A stretch of DNA of 64,000 bases. It comes from Alphaproteobacteria bacterium. Its GTDB lineage: Bacteria; Pseudomonadota; Alphaproteobacteria; Caulobacterales; Parvularculaceae. Shown one piece after another: positions 55,648 through 63,953 of this stretch. The stretch spans positions 227,081 through 291,080 of the forward strand of contig WGLT01000009.1 in the NCBI GenBank assembly GCA_016125425.1, written 5' to 3'. The notes below the pieces were generated by a model. The model did not search any database and was not told the origin of the DNA. It saw nothing but the letters and a program-made list of their open reading frames with translations. Each line of letters opens with the position of its first letter. The first letter of the stretch is position 1. The translations under genes and the position numbers were made by a program.

Positions 55648-55850
55648 GAGCGTGGCGGTCTGGTTCCTGTTCCCGCCAAATACCCGCAGGACTTGAACCC
55701 AATCGCAATAGCGTTTGTCAGGCTCAAGCTCATCTGCGAAAAATGTTGTTCGAACCTATGACGCCCTGTGGAAAGCGGTCGGCGACATCTGCAATCTGTT
55801 CACGCCAGAAGAGCGCTGGAACGTCTTCAAAGCCCAAAACTATATCGTAG
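55648..55850 (+). pseudogene. Frameshifted C-terminal remnant of an IS630-family transposase
   Basis: Two frames together encode the end of an IS630/Tc1-type transposase. The first reads ERGGLVPVPAKYPQDLNPIA and then IAFVRLKL, corresponding to the (L)PKYSPDLNPIE-AFSKLK block with the final catalytic Glu changed to Ala. About 55740 the frame shifts and continues as RTYDALWKAVGDICNLFTPE and a GY-like end. The N-terminal two thirds and both inverted repeats are not visible. It is a dead relic between gltB and the denitrification genes, marking an old insertion near the module border. Confidence 0.75.
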
Positions 55851-55867
55851 CTTATTTGCGCTACGCT

Positions 55868-57070
55868 TTAGAAATCAAATGTCGTTGCGAGCCATATCTT
55901 CGTTCTGTCGGCGGGACCGAACGCGCCGCCGTCAAAGAAGGCTGACGCCGCCTCGACGGATAGTCGAGGCGCCAGCTTAATGCCGGCGCTCAGATCAATC
56001 TCCGAGCCAAAATCTTTTCCATGCTCTTTAGACGTGAAATCATGCGCTTCAGCTTTGAATTTGATTGGCGCGCCGAGCGGGTTTCGCATCCAGCGCGCTT
56101 CGACGCGCAGATAAAGGTCGTGCAATCCGTCTGTCGGCGTCGTCGTGAAAGCGTCGGCCCAGCCTTGAAATTTGTGCAATGTGGCGAGCGGCGTTTGAAA
56201 GGCGTTCGCGCCGTCGCCGCCAAGCAGCTCGCCGCCCGCGCCAAGCGTCCACCAGCCGTGGCTGAAATCGGCGCTCGCCCGGAAATACCCAACGCTATAG
56301 CTTGCGGGATTGTTTCCATATTCGCTCTGACGCGCATATTCGATCCGGTAGGAAAGCCCGCCGTGTGCGCCGGTAAGGCGCGCGCCATAAGTCGCTGACG
56401 AGAGCGCAGGCGCATTCCTTAAATCCAGGAGAAACGAATAGACGGCGACCGTTCCGATCGGCGTCGTCTTGCGCGCATCTATGATATGGGAGCGGCTGTC
56501 GAATTCGCCGAGCGGATGATCACCGCCGAAAACGCGATGCACGCGGTCAATAAAGGCGTAATTGATCGTGACCGGAAAAAGGTCGCCCGTCGATACGCTA
56601 ACAGCATCGAAGGTCTGATCGTTCTGGCGAAAACCGACCGGGCCGATGAAACGCTGATCATCCCAGGAAAGCCATTGGCGCCCGACGACGACTTGCGCTT
56701 TTTGGGGGCCCGCATAGGAAATTTGCGCCCGGTTGAGCTCGCTCGCCTCAGGGTCGGCGATCACCGGAAAGGTCGTCCGGCCATTGACCGTGTCGTTAAA
56801 GCGGTTGCTGAGATAGGCGATGATTTCGCCTTCGATCAACACCGAAACGCCTTTCCATGCGGGCGTGTCGAAGCCGAATCGCGTGCGTAGCGTCAGGCCG
56901 GAAGCATCTTGCGTAAATCCCGTCTGATCGACCCATTCTTGCCGTAAACGGGCGTTGAGAATGAGATGGGCGGTCCACGCTGGCTGGGACGAAGTCTCTG
57001 CAGCGAAAGCGGGCATTGACGCCGTCGCGAGCGCGAGCGTCGCCGCCGCGTAGAAAGCGCCTTTTCGCAT
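55868..57070 (-). CDS. Outer-membrane porin-like beta-barrel (alginate-export type) of the nirK operon
   Basis: The 400-residue protein has a Sec signal (MRKGAFYAAATLALATASMPAFA) and alternating strands throughout, ending in IWLATTFDF with the C-terminal phenylalanine of outer-membrane barrels. The pattern NARLRQEWVDQTGFTQDASG followed by GLTLRTRFGFDTPAWKG resembles alginate-export-type porins. AGGAGA precedes the ATG; an upstream frame is rejected. It lies 59 nt after the pseudoazurin stop and probably belongs to the nirK operon. Possible roles are passage of nitrite or nitrate, or copper. Nothing in the sequence chooses between them. Confidence 0.78.
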   Translation of the reverse strand: MRKGAFYAAATLALATASMPAFAAETSSQPAWTAHLILNARLRQEWVDQTGFTQDASGLTLRTRFGFDTPAWKGVSVLIEGEIIAYLSNRFNDTVNGRTTFPVIADPEASELNRAQISYAGPQKAQVVVGRQWLSWDDQRFIGPVGFRQNDQTFDAVSVSTGDLFPVTINYAFIDRVHRVFGGDHPLGEFDSRSHIIDARKTTPIGTVAVYSFLLDLRNAPALSSATYGARLTGAHGGLSYRIEYARQSEYGNNPASYSVGYFRASADFSHGWWTLGAGGELLGGDGANAFQTPLATLHKFQGWADAFTTTPTDGLHDLYLRVEARWMRNPLGAPIKFKAEAHDFTSKEHGKDFGSEIDLSAGIKLAPRLSVEAASAFFDGGAFGPADRTKIWLATTFDF

Positions 57071-57129
57071 GATATTCTCCTGTGAGCGAGGCCGCGCGAG
57101 ATCGCTAACATTTCGCGCGGCGAAGAGGG

Positions 57130-57576
57130 TTATTTCGCTTTGTCGAACAAGGCTTGCATGCGCGCTGTCGCCTTGCCGATCAGTCGAACTTTTTCCGCGG
57201 CCGCCAAATTCGGCGCCGGGCCGTCGCCGACCTTGATCAGCGCGACCATGCCGAGCGGGTAATGCGGCATGCATTTGACGCCGTAGACGCCCGGTTTGGT
57301 GAATGTGACGCTCACCGGCTTGCTCATCGCACCATGAAATGTCTCTCCGCCTTCCGGCGCAATGTTCGGAATGCTTTCGGCGTTATGGGCCGGGTCGACC
57401 GGCGTAAAGATAACGGTGTCGCCCGGCTCGACATGCAGATAGGACGGCTCAAACACCATCATCTCGCTGTCGGAGCCGCGATCGAGCATTTTCACTTCGT
57501 AATTTGCCGCAATCGCCCCGCTAGAGATCGCAAATGCGGCTGTACACATCGCGATCAATGTGAGCTTCTTCTGCAT
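57130..57576 (-). CDS. Pseudoazurin (blue copper electron carrier)
   Basis: The 148-residue periplasmic protein has a signal peptide ending SSGAIAA. The type-1 copper ligands are visible: His in PVDPAHNAES, then Cys, His and Met in KCMPHYPLGM. Pseudoazurins carry electrons from cytochrome bc1/quinol routes to copper nitrite reductase, which is encoded 36 nt upstream on the same strand. The ATG is chosen after GGCGGAATC. About 25 residues follow the copper loop, as usual. Confidence 0.95.
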   Translation of the reverse strand: MQKKLTLIAMCTAAFAISSGAIAANYEVKMLDRGSDSEMMVFEPSYLHVEPGDTVIFTPVDPAHNAESIPNIAPEGGETFHGAMSKPVSVTFTKPGVYGVKCMPHYPLGMVALIKVGDGPAPNLAAAEKVRLIGKATARMQALFDKAK

Positions 57577-57612
57577 GATTCCGCCTTTCTTTTCCCGCAT
57601 CCGGATGCGCCG

Positions 57613-58677
57613 TTAATGGTCTGCCAGCGCAATGTCGGCGTTTGCTTTGAAGATTTCCGGATTGGTCTGGCCTTTCACCTCAAGAATGCCAGCGAGCCCG
57701 CGCTCCATGCGCGACAGCGCGTGGTCAACAAGGATGTAGTCGCCGGGGACCTCCGTCTTGAGCTCCACAGCGACAGCGCCGCCCGGCGGCACTGAAACCG
57801 TCTGAACATCGTCAACGGTTTTGCTCGTCAGTGAGCCGAGCGGATAAACCTTGTCGAACATCTCCCCGATCACATGGAACGACGAAGTCTTGTTGGGCCC
57901 GCCGACGCCAAAGAATATCCGCGTGGTTTCGCCGGTTTTGGCGTGAAGCTTCTTCGTCTTCAGCGCGTCGGCCGCGCCGTTGAAGACGTAATATTCCGGC
58001 TTTTCGTCGAGGAGCTTTTCGAAGCTTTCTGTCGCTTCGCCGCGGCTTCCGAACGGTTCATTCGTATAAATCTCGCCCTGCATCACATAATATTCGTGAT
58101 CGACCTTCGGCAGGCCCTTTTCCGGCTCGACGAGGATCATGCCGTACATGCCGTTGGCGATGTGTTCGGCGACCATCGGCGTTGCGCAGTGATAGACGAA
58201 AATTCCCGGCTTGATGGCTTTGAAAGTAAAACTCTTCGTTTCGCCAGGCGCGGCAAGCGTCGCCTTGGCGCCGCCGCCGGGGCCTGTAACCGCGTGAAAA
58301 TCGACATTGTGCATCATCATGCTGGAGGCGTCGTTTGTCAGATGCACTTCAACGGTGTCGCCGACGCGCACGCGAATGAACGGGCCCGGCACCTTCTTGT
58401 TGAAGGTCCAATAATGATAAGTCGTCCCGTCTGCGAGCTGTCCAAGCACCTCGCTCGTTTCGAGATTGACAACGACTTGTCTCGCGCTGCGCCGATCGAT
58501 CGGCGGGGGAAGGTCGGCCGGATCTCGGACAATGTCCGAAACCGTCTGGGCCGTCGCCTGATCGGCAGGCGCTGCGGCGTCCGCAGCGCCTTCGGCGGGG
58601 CGCGCGAAAGCGTACAGCGCCAGCGCGGCGCCGATTGCGGCTCCTTCAAGGAGGATCATTTTGGCGCTTGTTTTCAT
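57613..58677 (-). CDS. nirK: Copper-containing nitrite reductase
   Basis: The 354-residue protein reduces nitrite to nitric oxide in the periplasm. It has two cupredoxin domains. Type-1 and type-2 copper ligands are in MMMHNVDFHA (with the catalytic Asp), FVYHCATPM and SSFHVIGEMFDKV (catalytic His). GDTVEVHLTNDASS precedes the first set. AAGGAGA precedes the ATG. The N-terminal hydrophobic segment (about residues 6-22) is a signal or anchor followed by an alanine-rich stretch. It is first in a probable nirK-pseudoazurin-porin operon; the usual partner nirV is not next to it. A Crp/Fnr-type palindrome is centred about 68 bases upstream of the start. Confidence 0.95.
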   Translation of the reverse strand: MKTSAKMILLEGAAIGAALALYAFARPAEGAADAAAPADQATAQTVSDIVRDPADLPPPIDRRSARQVVVNLETSEVLGQLADGTTYHYWTFNKKVPGPFIRVRVGDTVEVHLTNDASSMMMHNVDFHAVTGPGGGAKATLAAPGETKSFTFKAIKPGIFVYHCATPMVAEHIANGMYGMILVEPEKGLPKVDHEYYVMQGEIYTNEPFGSRGEATESFEKLLDEKPEYYVFNGAADALKTKKLHAKTGETTRIFFGVGGPNKTSSFHVIGEMFDKVYPLGSLTSKTVDDVQTVSVPPGGAVAVELKTEVPGDYILVDHALSRMERGLAGILEVKGQTNPEIFKANADIALADH

Positions 58678-58738
58678 TTGATGTCTCCTTCGCAACGACT
58701 TCTAGGCGCTTGATATGGGCTTCCCGCAGGAAATCGTT

Positions 58739-58752
58739 TTGCGCGCGCGCAA
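58739..58752. promoter_or_regulatory. Crp/Fnr (FixK/NnrR-type) box TTGCG-N4-CGCAA upstream of nirK
   Basis: The core TTGCG-CGCG-CGCAA extends one more pair to TTTGCG/CGCAAA. It has the TTG-N8-CAA geometry of Fnr/FixK/Nnr sites and the same arms as the palindrome upstream of the regulator gene. Its position suits activation of nirK under low oxygen with nitric oxide. Confidence 0.62.
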
Positions 58753-58807
58753 ATGCGGGGCGATCGCCGCCGCAAAAACATCAGTATTGGGAGTTATACT
58801 TAGGCTG

Positions 58808-59032
58808 TCAGTCCCGCCGGCGAATGGAATTGGCCTTGTCAATTACGGCGCCCAAATCGGACGCGAATTCGTCGGCGCCCAAGCCGTATTCCTTTGCGGC
58901 TTCGCGCACTGTCATAAATGGCGCAAAGATGCAGCCCGGACACGCCATTCGTCGCCGGATGAACACCGGCACGGTTTCCGGCCATTGCTTCATGACCTCG
59001 GCGACACACATGTTTGCGAGGTAATCTGGCAA
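58808..59032 (-). CDS. DUF1858 redox-disulfide domain protein
   Basis: The 74-residue protein is a stand-alone DUF1858 domain: VAEVMKQWPETVPVFIRRRMACPGC followed by APFMTVREAAKEYG, here quoted in parts, with the CxxC pair ACPGC. Such domains occur beside hybrid-cluster and nitric-oxide-related genes and may handle redox or metal centres. The TTG start is preferred because GGAG lies eight bases upstream; an ATG seven codons later is possible. It stands 130 nt upstream of nirK on the same strand, with a separate Crp/Fnr-like half-conserved site in front. Confidence 0.75.
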   Translation of the reverse strand: MPDYLANMCVAEVMKQWPETVPVFIRRRMACPGCIFAPFMTVREAAKEYGLGADEFASDLGAVIDKANSIRRRD

Positions 59033-59084
59033 GTGCGAACTCCATTCAGGAATCCGACTATGAAGTGGGATTGGCGTTCGCGAT

Positions 59085-59098
59085 TTGCCCTACGACAA
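59085..59098. promoter_or_regulatory. Imperfect Fnr/NnrR-like site TTGCC-CTAC-GACAA upstream of DUF1858 gene
   Basis: TTG-N8-CAA spacing is exact; the arms TTGCC and GACAA differ by one pair from a perfect dyad. It is 53-66 bases ahead of the proposed start. It may bind the regulator encoded next to it. Confidence 0.45.
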
Positions 59099-59109
59099 AT
59101 TGCTGAGAA

Positions 59110-59808
59110 TCAGGCCTGCTCGGCGATTTGCATGAGCCGGTGCGGCTTCAAGACGACGAGATGGCTGGAGCGCTTGCCTTCCAGGACGCCCTCATCGATC
59201 CAGGCCGACAGCGTTCGGCTGACCGTGTGCAAGGTCGTGCCAGTCATCTCAGCCAAATCCTGCCGCGACAAGGGGAACGGAATCTCAACGCCGACGTCTG
59301 TCTTGCGCCCGGATTGCGCCACAATACGCAGGATCGCGGCAGCAATACGCCGCTCCACCTGCTGCGTTGAAATCTGCTGAAGCCGCTCCTGCAGCTCGCC
59401 GATGCGCCCGCCCATCATGGCCATCGCTTTAGCGGCAAGCACCGGATATTCGCTCATTAACTCGTTCATACGATCAGATGTCCATTGAAACACCCGCGTC
59501 TCCTCCACGGCCGTGGGGGTTGCCGGGTAAGGGATGGACCGGAAAACAGCGACCGAGCCGACGAGATCGCCCGGTCCCATGAATCGCAATACGATATTCT
59601 TACCGTCAGGCGTCGTCTGATCGAGACGCAGCCTCCCCCAGGCGACGATATAGTGGTGGGTCGACGGATCGCCCTGCTGAAACAGCGTTTCGTTCGGCTT
59701 CAGAAGCCGCTCAAGCGCGGCGGCGGCGATTTTGTCGACAATGGCGGCGTTGAGGCCATGGAAGAAGGCCGACCGCTTGAGGACTGCTGCTCTGGCTTCG
59801 GTGTCCAT
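59110..59808 (-). CDS. Crp/Fnr-family regulator of the denitrification module (NnrR/DNR-like)
   Basis: The 232-residue protein has a cyclic-nucleotide-binding-like sensor domain (about residues 20-130), a dimerisation helix and a C-terminal helix-turn-helix (LSRQDLAEMTGTTLHTVSRTLSAW). No N-terminal cysteine cluster is present, so it is not an oxygen-sensing FNR; NO-sensing DNR/NnrR-type function fits the neighbours nirK, norB and nnrS. A perfect 8-4-8 palindrome centred 50 bases upstream suggests autoregulation. It is transcribed away from norB. Confidence 0.87.
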   Translation of the reverse strand: MDTEARAAVLKRSAFFHGLNAAIVDKIAAAALERLLKPNETLFQQGDPSTHHYIVAWGRLRLDQTTPDGKNIVLRFMGPGDLVGSVAVFRSIPYPATPTAVEETRVFQWTSDRMNELMSEYPVLAAKAMAMMGGRIGELQERLQQISTQQVERRIAAAILRIVAQSGRKTDVGVEIPFPLSRQDLAEMTGTTLHTVSRTLSAWIDEGVLEGKRSSHLVVLKPHRLMQIAEQA

Positions 59809-59848
59809 GAGCGTTTCTCGGTGCTGGCGTCGAGCTACTGCTTCGAAT

Positions 59849-59868
59849 GATTTGCGTTAGCGCAAATC
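59849..59868. promoter_or_regulatory. Perfect Crp/Fnr-type palindrome upstream of the regulator gene
   Basis: GATTTGCG-TTAG-CGCAAATC has 8-base arms and the TTG-N8-CAA core. Its inner arms TTTGCG/CGCAAA are identical to those in the nirK upstream site, so both are likely bound by the same protein. Confidence 0.65.
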
Positions 59869-60238
59869 AGTCTGCCGGCAAAGCGCTACCGAAAGCCTAT
59901 GTGCAAGCCTCACATACAGAACTGCGTCAATGGGCTGCTTATGCGCGCCCGCCGCGGCGTTCTAGGAGTATCCCGCGTGCTCTGCGGCCTAGCGCGCATT
60001 CACGATGTGACGGCGCGCGGGCTTGCCGCAGACCCTCCCAAGGTAAAGCGCCAAAATTGATGACAAAACAGTTGGTTCGGCGTCGAATAAGTTATTTAAA
60101 CCTGTAAACACAACGCTGGGCAATGTAGCGTGATGACTTAGCTGACTTCAAGGAGCAAAATGCGTTACTATAAACGTGGAGCTCCGGTGGCGTTTTTCCG
60201 ACGACTTTCCGCTTTCACGGCGAATACGGAGAAAAAAG
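59869..60238. other. 370-nt leader region upstream of norB
   Basis: No gene is credible here. The AT-rich section near 60080-60110 may be the norB promoter. I found no second TTTGCG-N4-CGCAAA site in this stretch, so norB control probably uses the palindrome at 59849 or another factor. GGAGA precedes the norB ATG. Confidence 0.4.
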
Positions 60239-62569
60239 ATGGCGGATACTCCTTCCAACACGCAATCAGTCGCGCCTGATCCGGTCGCGAACGTCCTCAA
60301 GTGGATATTGCTCGCAGTCGCCGTCCTGACCTTCGCTTTGCTGGGCTGGGCGACGGTCATCACCTATAGCAAGGCGCCGCCGCAACCCGACCAATTCATC
60401 TCGATAAGCGGAAAGCCGCTCTTCACGACGCAGGATATATTCCACGGCAAGGAAGGATTTCAGAAAGCCGACCTGATGGACTACGGGTCCATTTACGGGA
60501 TGGGCTCTTATTACGGAGAAGATTATACGGCGAGCACGCTCGTCAAACTCGGAACGCTGACGCGGGATGCGGTCGCACAGGAGCGATTCGGCAAGCCTTT
60601 TGATCAACTTTCAGCCGCCGATCAGGCTTCGGCGACGGCGACAATGCGCGAACAACTGCAAGGCGTCGATCTCACGCAGAAGACTGTCACCGTCCCCGAT
60701 ACGCTCGCTTCGGCGATTCAATCTCTTCAAAACGAATATCGCGTCTCGCTGAAGACGGCCAATCCATCGTCCGGCTGGACGCCTGCCTATAGCCTGACGG
60801 ACGAACAAGCGGTTCAGACCGCTGACTTCTTGATCTATTCAGCGCTGACGACTGTCGCGCGCCGCCCGAACGCCACATGGTCGTGGACGGAGAATTGGCC
60901 GTTCGAGCCGCTTGTCGGGAATACGCCGACGACGAATACGTTCAGATGGACGTGGATCAGCTTCTGCTTCACCTTCCTGATGTTCGGCGTCGTGCTGTTC
61001 ATTTATGAATTCTGGCTCAATGATCCCGACAACGCGCCGATGGATCCGGTGCTGGCGAAGTTCAGGCCATTGACGCCGAGCCAGCGCCGGATCGGCAAAT
61101 ATTTTCTTGTCGTCGCGGCGGTGCTTCTCTTGCAGATTCTCGTCGGCTCGATCATGGCGCACTCCTATTACGACCGCGCCAGCTTTTACGGCATAGACAT
61201 CAATCGCTGGTTTCCGTTCAATTTCCTGCGCGACGTACACATACAATCGCCGATCATCTGGATCGGACTTTCCTGGATCGGCGCGGCGCTGTTTCTGGCG
61301 CCCGCGATCGCCGGCGGGAAGGAAGCGCGCGGGCAAGGTTTCCTGGTCGACGTTTTATTCTGGGTGACCGTCTTCATCGTCGTCGGCGCGCTCGCCGGCG
61401 ATTACTTCGGCATTATGGGGCAGATCGACAAGGGCTGGTTCTGGTTCGGCAATCAGGGGCTTTCCTATATCCAGCTCGGCCGTTTCTGGCAGATGGGATT
61501 TTTCGCCGGCCTCGTAATCTGGAGTCTTCTCGTCTTTCGCGCGTTATGGCCCTCAAAGGCCGCATTGGCGACGGCGACGCGTCAATTCTGGTCGGGCGCG
61601 ATCCGTCTGGAAAATCTGATCTGGGCGTCGACGATCAATATCGCGCTTCTCTACGCTTTTGGAATGATCCCGCTGACAGGCATCGAAAAGTCCTTCACCC
61701 TGACGGACTTCTGGCGCTGGTGGGTTGTTCATCTCTGGGTCGAACAATCCTTTGAATTTTTTGCGGCGGCGATGAGCGCCTATCTTTTGATGGCGACAGG
61801 CCTCGTCTCGCGCAGGCTCGCCGAACGCGCGGTCTATTTCGAATTGATCCTGATTTTCCTCGGAGGCGTCCTCGGCACGGGCCATCACCTCTACTGGGCC
61901 GGGGAGCCGAGCATGTGGGTCCCGATGGGCAGCATGTTCTCCTTTATTGAGGTGCTGCCGCTCGTTTTGCTTGTCATCGAAGCGATCAATCATCATCGAT
62001 TGATCCGTAAGCAGCGCGAATTCAAATACGGACTCGCTTACACCTATATTATCGGCGCAGCATTCTGGAATTTCGTCGGCGCGGGCGTCTTCGGCGGAGG
62101 AACGCTGAACGCGCCGCTCGTCAATTACTATGAACACGGAACGTTTCTGACGCTTAATCACGCGCATACGGCGCTGTTTGGCGCATTCGGCCTTCTCGCG
62201 ATCGGGCTTGTCTATTTCTGCCTTCGCTACGCTGCGGGTGAACGCGCTAAATTCGGCGAGAAGGCGGGGATCATCGCTTTCTGGCTCTACAATATCGGCC
62301 TTTTCTTGTGGATCGTCCTGAACTTCTTCCCGATAGGCTGGCCGCAGCTCGATGCTGTTTTCGAGCATGGTCTCGCCTATGCGCGCAGCACAGAGTTCTA
62401 TGACAAAACGCTTCTCTGGCAATGGATGCGCCTGCCCGGCGACGTCGTCTTCGCAGCGGGCGCTTTGCTCATGGCCTGGGACTTCTTCGTGAAAGCCAGC
62501 CCCATATTGCCGCGTTTTCTTGGGTTGGGGCGCGGCGCCCACAGCGCAGAGGCGAGCCCGGCTGAATAG
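60239..62569 (+). CDS. norB: Quinol-dependent nitric oxide reductase (qNor)
   Basis: The 776-residue membrane protein reduces NO to N2O using quinol. The fused N-terminal extension that distinguishes qNor from cytochrome-c NorB is present (FISISGKPLFTTQDIFHG, then DLMDYGSIYGMGSYYGEDYT), followed by the NorC-like soluble part and the 12-helix heme-copper-oxidase-like core. Metal-site regions are seen in WVVHLWVEQSFEFF, GTGHHLYWAGEPSMW and LNHAHTALFGAFG. The start at MADTPS follows GGAGAAAAAAG; a frame 21 codons longer has no support. nnrS lies 157 nt downstream. A single-subunit qNor needs no cytochrome c partner, matching the lack of norC here. Confidence 0.94.
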   Translation: MADTPSNTQSVAPDPVANVLKWILLAVAVLTFALLGWATVITYSKAPPQPDQFISISGKPLFTTQDIFHGKEGFQKADLMDYGSIYGMGSYYGEDYTASTLVKLGTLTRDAVAQERFGKPFDQLSAADQASATATMREQLQGVDLTQKTVTVPDTLASAIQSLQNEYRVSLKTANPSSGWTPAYSLTDEQAVQTADFLIYSALTTVARRPNATWSWTENWPFEPLVGNTPTTNTFRWTWISFCFTFLMFGVVLFIYEFWLNDPDNAPMDPVLAKFRPLTPSQRRIGKYFLVVAAVLLLQILVGSIMAHSYYDRASFYGIDINRWFPFNFLRDVHIQSPIIWIGLSWIGAALFLAPAIAGGKEARGQGFLVDVLFWVTVFIVVGALAGDYFGIMGQIDKGWFWFGNQGLSYIQLGRFWQMGFFAGLVIWSLLVFRALWPSKAALATATRQFWSGAIRLENLIWASTINIALLYAFGMIPLTGIEKSFTLTDFWRWWVVHLWVEQSFEFFAAAMSAYLLMATGLVSRRLAERAVYFELILIFLGGVLGTGHHLYWAGEPSMWVPMGSMFSFIEVLPLVLLVIEAINHHRLIRKQREFKYGLAYTYIIGAAFWNFVGAGVFGGGTLNAPLVNYYEHGTFLTLNHAHTALFGAFGLLAIGLVYFCLRYAAGERAKFGEKAGIIAFWLYNIGLFLWIVLNFFPIGWPQLDAVFEHGLAYARSTEFYDKTLLWQWMRLPGDVVFAAGALLMAWDFFVKASPILPRFLGLGRGAHSAEASPAE

Positions 62570-62726
62570 CGTCCTTGTGTGAGGCAAGCGGCCTGTTTTC
62601 CGTCCTTGTTTGCTCCGCAACAAATGAGGGCGGCGGAAGACATGCTTGAAGGGGCCAGGACGCTCGCGCAAGGCTGCGGCAATCGTCGGCGACGCCGCGC
62701 GAGGCGTTCGAAATTCGAGGTCGCAA

Positions 62727-63953
62727 ATGCTCCAAATCGACAAATCGCGCCTTCGCCAGAGCATGCCGAAAGACCCGATCGCCGCGCGCAGGGAGTATGC
62801 GGGGCCGGCGCTGTTCAGCTATGGCTTCCGCCCGTTCTTCCTGTTCGGCGCGACCTGGGCCGCGCTCGCCGTTCCCATATGGATATATGATTACGCCGCC
62901 GGAGGCGGCGCCATTGGCGGCGCTCCCGCGCTCGCATGGCATGTCCACGAAATGCTGTTCGGCGTTATCGGCGCGATTATGGCCGGTTTCATGCTGACGG
63001 CCGTGCCGAACTGGACGGGAAGGCTTCCCGTCATGGGCGCGCCGTTGATGGCGCTCGCCGCGCTCTGGGCCGCAGGCAGACTGGCGATGCTGTTTTACGG
63101 CGCGCTTGGCGTCATCGCGGCAAGTCTGGATTCGTCCTTTCTTGTCGTGCTCGCCGGTTTGATGTGGCGCGAGGTATTGACAGGCGGCAACAAGAAAAAC
63201 GCCCCAGTTTGTGCGCTCGCATCTCTTCTCGCTCTGACCAATATCGGTTTCCACATCGGCTTTCACGCCCACGCGTTTTACGTGGTTTCCGAACGCGTCG
63301 CCATCGGCGCTATCGCGATGATGATTGCGCTTATCGGCGGACGCATCATCCCGAGTTTTACGCGTAACTGGATGGCGGAGCACAAGCTAACTCCATTGCC
63401 GGCGCCTTTCGGTCTGCTTGATAAGGTCGCTTTTAGCGTTGCGGGGCTCGCGCTGCTCTCATGGGCGTTCGCGCCGTCCAATATAATCGTCGGGTGTTTT
63501 CTTGTTCTGGCTGGCGCGCTTCACACATTGCGCCTTGCGCGCTGGCGAGGCTGGATGACAGTGCGCGAACCTCTCGTTCTTATTTTGCATATTGGCTATG
63601 CGTGGCTGCCTGTGGCTTTCTTCCTTATGGGCGCGGCCGCACTCGCGCCCGATGCGGTTTTGCCTTTTGCGGCGCTGCATGCGCTTACGGCAGGCGCCAT
63701 GGGAACAATGACTTTGGCGGTCATGACGCGGGCGAGCCTCGGTCATACCGGCCGCGCCCGGACGGCTGACATATGGACCGTCACAATTTATGCGCTTGTC
63801 GTTCTTGGGGCGATAGTTCGCGTTCTCGCGCCAATCATATTCGTGCGCGCCTATATCCCCGCGCTGAGCGCGGCGGCCTTCCTGTGGAGCGGCGCTTACG
63901 CGCTATTCACGGTTCGCTACGGTCCGATGCTGTGCTCGCCGCGTCTCAGATAG
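62727..63953 (+). CDS. nnrS: NnrS-family heme/copper membrane protein
   Basis: The 408-residue protein has about twelve hydrophobic segments and NnrS hallmarks: YGFRPFFLFGATWAA, WHVHEMLFGVIGAIMAGFML, then TAVPNWTGRLP and the late HALTAGAMGTMTLAVMTRASLG. NnrS relieves nitrosative stress linked to iron and is usually co-regulated with denitrification genes. The ATG at 62727 follows GAGG by six bases; an upstream frame adds an arginine-rich tail and is rejected. It is 157 nt beyond norB and likely co-transcribed or coordinately controlled. Confidence 0.9.
   Translation: MLQIDKSRLRQSMPKDPIAARREYAGPALFSYGFRPFFLFGATWAALAVPIWIYDYAAGGGAIGGAPALAWHVHEMLFGVIGAIMAGFMLTAVPNWTGRLPVMGAPLMALAALWAAGRLAMLFYGALGVIAASLDSSFLVVLAGLMWREVLTGGNKKNAPVCALASLLALTNIGFHIGFHAHAFYVVSERVAIGAIAMMIALIGGRIIPSFTRNWMAEHKLTPLPAPFGLLDKVAFSVAGLALLSWAFAPSNIIVGCFLVLAGALHTLRLARWRGWMTVREPLVLILHIGYAWLPVAFFLMGAAALAPDAVLPFAALHALTAGAMGTMTLAVMTRASLGHTGRARTADIWTVTIYALVVLGAIVRVLAPIIFVRAYIPALSAAAFLWSGAYALFTVRYGPMLCSPRLR

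Noticed and set aside
61553..62764. 403-codon reverse frame opposite norB
   Set aside because: norB is unambiguous on the forward strand; the reverse frame is charged and motif-free.
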